Part shown: positions 60,463-64,000 of the stretch, one piece after another
How the letters are laid out: each line of letters opens with the position of its first letter
Numbering within the stretch: the stretch's first letter is position 1
Assembly (NCBI GenBank): GCA_964563855.1
Contig: CAZLYU010000003.1
Location: 107,778-171,777 of the forward strand
Source of the DNA: JAFGRR01 sp964563855
GTDB lineage: Bacteria; Planctomycetota; Phycisphaerae; UBA1845; Fen-1342
DNA length: 64,000 nt
Reading direction: 5' to 3'
Position numbers and translations under genes: made by a program
The notes under the pieces: model-generated
Database searches by the model: none
Seen by the model: the letters and a program-made list of their open reading frames with translations, nothing else
What the model was told of the DNA's origin: nothing

Positions 60463-61545
60463 TCAGAGTAAAAAACGGCGGATTTCTTCGGACGAAACCG
60501 GTTGCACCACACCTTTTTCCGTCACAATCGCTGTAACCAACTCCGCCGGTGTCACATCGAACGCCGGATTCAAACACGCCACCCCCGCCGGCACCGTTTC
60601 CGATCCAAACCCTCGCCGAATTTCCTCATCCGAGCGCTGCTCGATCGGAATTTCATCCCCACTCGACAAACTCGCGTCAAATGTGCTCAGCGGCGCCGCC
60701 ACATAAAACGGTATCTGGTGATGCCGCGCCGCAACCGCGACGCTGTAGGTCCCGATCTTGTTCGCCACATCACCATTCGCTGCAATCCGATCGGCGCCAA
60801 CCACCACCACCTGAATCTCGCCACGCTTCATCAGGCTCGCCGCCGCGTTGTCGCACAACACGCTCACATCGACGCCTGACGCCGCCAACTCAAACGCCGT
60901 CAACCGCGCCCCCTGCAGCAGCGGCCGCGTCTCGTCAGCAAACACCCGCAGCCGCCGCCCTGCCGCGTGCGCCGCATAAATCAGCGACAACGCCGTCCCG
61001 TGCGCAACCGTCGCCAGCGCCCCAGCGTTGCAATGCGTCAGCACGCCGGCGCCGTCCGGCAACAGCGCCGCCCCGTGCTCGCCAATTCTTTTGCACGTCT
61101 CGGCATCTTCTGCGCGAATCGCGTGCGCTTCAGCCAGCAACCGCGCCCAAGCGGCCGCCCCGTCGCCGGCAAAGTCCGTCAGCGTCTGCTCCATCCGCCG
61201 CAACGCCCACGAGAGATTGACGGCGGTGGGTCGCGAACTGTTGAGGTAGGCGCTCACCTCCGCCACCCGGGCGCGAAACGTCGCGAGGTCGACGTCGCAA
61301 TCCGCCCGCGTGCCGAGACACAGCCCATACGCCGCCGCCACCCCGATCGCCGGCGCCCCGCGCACCGCCAGCACTTTGATCGCGTCCCACACATCCTCAG
61401 CACTCGTGCAGTCGCGCATGACGACCTCGGTCGGCAAACGCGTCTGATCCAGCAGCCGCAGGTGGCCGTCATCGCCGCCAATCCATTCGATCGTGGCGGG
61501 CAAACGCGATGTCTGAGCCGCAGAGGCGGCGGTAGATGTCGACAC
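60463..61545 (-). CDS. mtnA: S-methyl-5-thioribose-1-phosphate isomerase
   Basis: Aldose-ketose isomerase of methionine salvage, 360 residues. The start is a GTG at 61545 with GGGAG five bases upstream; the open frame runs further to 61668 but no ribosome site is seen there. Signatures are AVRGAPAIGVAAAYGL, the Cys in LTHCNAGALATVAHGTALS, and GADRIAANGDVANKIGTY with the catalytic Asp. eIF2B-like fold. It is divergent from lysC and stands apart from other salvage genes. Confidence 0.93.
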   Translation of the reverse strand: MSTSTAASAAQTSRLPATIEWIGGDDGHLRLLDQTRLPTEVVMRDCTSAEDVWDAIKVLAVRGAPAIGVAAAYGLCLGTRADCDVDLATFRARVAEVSAYLNSSRPTAVNLSWALRRMEQTLTDFAGDGAAAWARLLAEAHAIRAEDAETCKRIGEHGAALLPDGAGVLTHCNAGALATVAHGTALSLIYAAHAAGRRLRVFADETRPLLQGARLTAFELAASGVDVSVLCDNAAASLMKRGEIQVVVVGADRIAANGDVANKIGTYSVAVAARHHQIPFYVAAPLSTFDASLSSGDEIPIEQRSDEEIRRGFGSETVPAGVACLNPAFDVTPAELVTAIVTEKGVVQPVSSEEIRRFLL

Positions 61546-61640
61546 GACAGCTCCCTTGCGAGCAAACAGCCTCACCCCCGTTGCGAACGACAGCATGGCG
61601 CTCGCCCGGTGATCACGCAAGCCAACGCGGACCCGCTCGT

Positions 61641-61669
61641 TTGCATCCGCCCCAGACGAGCGGCACAAT
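61641..61669 (+). promoter_or_regulatory. Promoter-like sequence directly before lysC
   Basis: TTGCAT (61641-61646) and CACAAT (61664-61669) are 17 bases apart. The -10 box ends seven bases before the lysC ATG, and no ribosome site is present, so a start at or near the A of the ATG would give a leaderless mRNA. Confidence 0.3.
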
Positions 61670-61676
61670 CGCCGCC

Positions 61677-62900
61677 ATGGCCATCGTCGTGCAGAAGTTC
61701 GGCGGCACCAGCGTCGCCGACGCGTACAAGATCCACCTCGCCGCGCGCCGCGCGATCCGCGCCAAGCTCTCGGGCAAGCAGGTGGTGCTGGTGGTCTCGG
61801 CGATGGGCAAGACCACCGACAAATTGGTCGACCTCGCCTATCAGGTCTGCCGCACGCCGAGCAAACGCGAGATGGACATGCTGCTCTCGACCGGGGAGCA
61901 GGTCTCGATCGCGCTGATGGCGATGGCCATTCACGAGGCCGGGCACGAAGCGATCAGCATGACCGGCGCGCAGCTCGGCATGCTGACCGACAGCGTGCAC
62001 ACCCGCGCCCGCATCCGCAGCATCAACGTCGACCGCATCCGTCAACATCTCGACGCGAACCACATCGTCATCGCCGCCGGCTTTCAAGGCGTCGACGAGG
62101 CCTTCAACATCACCACCCTCGGCCGCGGCGGCAGCGACACGACCGCCGTCGCGATCGCCGCCGCGCTGCGCGCCGAGATGTGCGAGATCTACACCGACGT
62201 CGACGGCATTTTCACCACCGATCCGCGCATCGTGCCCGAGGCCCGGAAGATCGACCGCATCGTCTATGACGAAATGCTCGAGCTCGCGAGTCTCGGCGCC
62301 GGCGTGATGCACAGCCGCTCCATCGAGTTCGGCAAAAAGTACGACGTGCAGATCCACGTCCGCAGCAGTCTCACCGACAACCCAGGAACCATTATCATGG
62401 CCAGCACTCCGGGCATGGAGGACGTCGTCGTGCGCGGCTGCACGCTGAAGCGCGACGTCGCCCGCATCACCTTCATGGGGCTTCCCAATCAGCCCGGCGT
62501 CGCGGCGCGCATCTTTCAAGAGCTCGCCGGCCGACACGTGCTGGTCGACGACATCATTCAAACCGCCGCGACTGATCTCGCCGAGATGAACCTGTCGGTC
62601 ACGGTCGAAGGCAAAGACGCACAGGAAGCCCGCGCCGTCTCCGAGAATCTGCAGCACGACATGCAGATCGCCGAAGTGAACGTCGAAGACGAGCTGAGCC
62701 GGGTGAGCGTGGTCGGCGTGGGCATGCGCTCACACGCCGGCGTCGCGAGCACGCTGTTCAAGGCGCTGGCCGAGGCGCGGGTGAACATTGAAAACATCTC
62801 CACCAGCGAGATCGTCATCAGCGTACTCGTGAAACGCGCCGACGCCGACCGCGCACTACAAGCAGCACACGCGGCGTTCGAGTTGGACAGCGCGGACTGA
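61677..62900 (+). CDS. lysC: Aspartate kinase
   Basis: First step of lysine, threonine and methionine synthesis; 407 residues. The kinase motif KFGGTSVADA is at residues 7-16, and GFQGVDEAFNITTLGRGGSD holds the ATP/aspartate site in two parts. Two ACT domains follow (about 265-340 and 345-405), giving feedback control by amino acids. No SD is visible upstream, which fits a leaderless start. The gene is monocistronic, with the gap region after it. Confidence 0.95.
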   Translation: MAIVVQKFGGTSVADAYKIHLAARRAIRAKLSGKQVVLVVSAMGKTTDKLVDLAYQVCRTPSKREMDMLLSTGEQVSIALMAMAIHEAGHEAISMTGAQLGMLTDSVHTRARIRSINVDRIRQHLDANHIVIAAGFQGVDEAFNITTLGRGGSDTTAVAIAAALRAEMCEIYTDVDGIFTTDPRIVPEARKIDRIVYDEMLELASLGAGVMHSRSIEFGKKYDVQIHVRSSLTDNPGTIIMASTPGMEDVVVRGCTLKRDVARITFMGLPNQPGVAARIFQELAGRHVLVDDIIQTAATDLAEMNLSVTVEGKDAQEARAVSENLQHDMQIAEVNVEDELSRVSVVGVGMRSHAGVASTLFKALAEARVNIENISTSEIVISVLVKRADADRALQAAHAAFELDSAD

Positions 62901-63296
62901 GGCGTCTGCAGTAAGCTGCAGGGGGCTATGACTGGGTTAGCGGGCGTTGCGAATCCCGCCATCGGGTCGCTTCGAGAAAGCCGCTAACCGTCGGAACATA
63001 TTTATCGGATTTTCCTTGACGCTAATGGGGGGGGGGGGTTGGCATAGTGTTTTTGGACGCGGGGTCCGGGGCGACGTTGGTCGGCANNNNNNNNNNCCCC
63101 CCCCTCCTCTCGCCCTTCCGGCGCCGTCGTCTCTTACTGTTATTGGAAGCTGAGTCAGCGGCGACGTTCACCGCGGCGGCTTCCGCCAAGGGATGGGACA
63201 TGGTTGGGGACGCCTCAGCAGCAACCACCAAGTCGTGAAACGGCGCCGTGCGGCGTTGCGTGGATTGGGTATGAGGGAAAGGAGGACGAGGTTGTG
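62901..63296. other. Gap-containing intergenic stretch with homopolymer runs
   Basis: About 396 bases without a supported gene. It contains a 12-base G run (63027-63038), ten N (63087-63096) and an eight-base C run (63097-63104). GGAGG at 63280-63284 belongs to the next gene. I see no gene or RNA in it, and the join is uncertain. Confidence 0.75.
63087..63096. other. Assembly gap of 10 N
   Basis: Ten N flanked by G-rich and C-rich runs, suggesting a scaffold join or unresolved low-complexity sequence. The DNA composition changes after it. Confidence 0.98.
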
Positions 63297-63968
63297 ATGT
63301 ACGTACGTAAGCGATTGATCATCGTCGGGGTGCTGGTTGCGACAGCGCCGCTCGCCGCAGCGGCGCCGTGGAGCATCGCCTATGAAGGGAATGACTACCC
63401 GGAGAATGAGGGCTGGGTGCGTCTTTTCGAAAGTACGCCACCAACTCGCCAACTAGACGATAGCATCTTGACGCTCGATACGCGCCCTACCGACTTTGAT
63501 CTGGATTACTACATTCAAGAGCCTTCTTTCAAGACATCACCAGATGCTGGCGAAACGCTCGTCATCGAGGCTCGCTTGCGTGTGACTGACATTGTAGGGC
63601 TGTCAGACACGTTTTTCACATTCATTGATGAACAGTCGTACGCGGTCAGCATTCGTTTCTACGGTGACGGCGTTGACAGCTTATTGGAAGAGTGGCCGGC
63701 GGTCCCGGTCGATACCTCGCAGTGGCACACATATCGGCTTGAAAGCGAGGACATGCGATCTTATCGCTTGCTAATCGATGGTGTATTGGTTCAGCACGGT
63801 GTTTTTGAACGCATTATTTCTTCCAATCGCTTTGGTTGGGGCCATGACACGGATCCCTCTGATGCCCGAAGTGAATGGGATTATGTTCGGTTTGGAGTTA
63901 TCCCAGAGCCGAGTACGGTGCTTGGCGTTGTGGGATTGTGTTTCATGCTCAGAAGGATAGCACGATGA
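63297..63968 (+). CDS. PEP-CTERM sorting-domain secreted protein, low GC
   Basis: A 223-residue exported protein. The start may be the ATG at 63297 or a GTG three bases before it, both served by GGAGG at 63280-63284. Residues 1-23 are a signal peptide ending AAAA. The body is beta-rich, LamG or concanavalin-like in feel (LIDGVLVQHGVFER), and the tail from about 204 has IPEPSTVLGVVGLCFMLRRIAR in shortened form: IPEP, helix, RRIAR. GC is visibly lower than in the rest of the window. Its stop overlaps the next start as ATGA. Confidence 0.82.
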   Translation: MYVRKRLIIVGVLVATAPLAAAAPWSIAYEGNDYPENEGWVRLFESTPPTRQLDDSILTLDTRPTDFDLDYYIQEPSFKTSPDAGETLVIEARLRVTDIVGLSDTFFTFIDEQSYAVSIRFYGDGVDSLLEEWPAVPVDTSQWHTYRLESEDMRSYRLLIDGVLVQHGVFERIISSNRFGWGHDTDPSDARSEWDYVRFGVIPEPSTVLGVVGLCFMLRRIAR

Positions 63969-64000
63969 AACGATGTGTATTGACTGCAGTTGCACTGGCA
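63965..64000 (+). CDS. Start of an exported protein (partial)
   Basis: Twelve codons are visible: MKRCVLTAVALA, the beginning of a signal peptide. The ATG overlaps the TGA of the PEP-CTERM gene, so the two are coupled. Nothing more can be said. Confidence 0.55.
   Translation, partial: MKRCVLTAVALA

Noticed and set aside
1..64000. CRISPR arrays, tRNA or rRNA genes, insertion sequences, phage genes
   Set aside because: No regularly spaced repeats, cloverleaf sequences, transposase motifs or phage proteins were seen on reading both strands.

Overview
The window looks like a metagenome-assembled scaffold from a GC-rich planctomycete-type bacterium, most likely close to Phycisphaerae (an inference from gene content; no rRNA marker is present). 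Supporting signs are two PEP-CTERM secreted proteins, a secreted Cys-rich protein ending in a dockerin-like repeat pair, a long MoxR/DUF58/BatA/von Willebrand operon, a sigma-70 factor with extra N-terminal helix-turn-helix modules, and many short-lived single-gene neighbourhoods. Two N runs (100 N at 14838-14937 and 10 N at 63087-63096) mark scaffold joins. No tRNA, rRNA, CRISPR array, insertion sequence or phage genes were seen.

Region 1-30 kb is housekeeping and regulation in small units: the end of mltA; an unusual sigma factor; coaX; an unknown membrane protein; a sugar-type ABC permease with its binding protein; a PEP-CTERM protein with a clear terminator; a minus-strand run of receiver, btaB, btaA (betaine-lipid synthesis) and selA; a divergent STAS/RsbW-type switch pair and an ASCH protein; the dockerin protein; a gap-truncated FecCD permease overlapping rsmD tail to tail; a UvrB/UvrC-motif protein; a lipoprotein, a small unknown and a YhaM-like HD exonuclease; a MacB-type permease with a secreted partner; a DUF3553 protein; amt with a P-II protein; a PhnP-like hydrolase and several secreted unknowns.

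Region 29-40.5 kb holds a WcaJ-type sugar-phosphate transferase, priA, a PleD-like diguanylate cyclase, an HDAC-family deacylase, and the tightly overlapped nadC, argB, argE-like, argH unit.

Region 40.2-60.5 kb, all on the minus strand, is the most distinctive part. From 58.7 down to 40.6 kb runs a compact ten-gene operon (giant PQQ-like beta-propeller protein, secreted alpha/alpha-toroid protein, MoxR ATPase, DUF58, BatA-type, VWA protein, large membrane protein, coiled-coil protein, Q-rich protein, NPCBM protein). Immediately upstream lie six tiny secreted or lipoprotein-like genes (43-93 residues), three of them under 60 residues. The first four have their own promoter-like sequence after mtnA and a strong rho-independent terminator; the last two follow a second promoter-like sequence and lead into the large operon. 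I regard this array as the best candidate for an undescribed system.

The right end carries mtnA divergent from lysC, then a sequence gap followed by visibly lower-GC DNA with another PEP-CTERM gene and the start of a coupled secreted protein.
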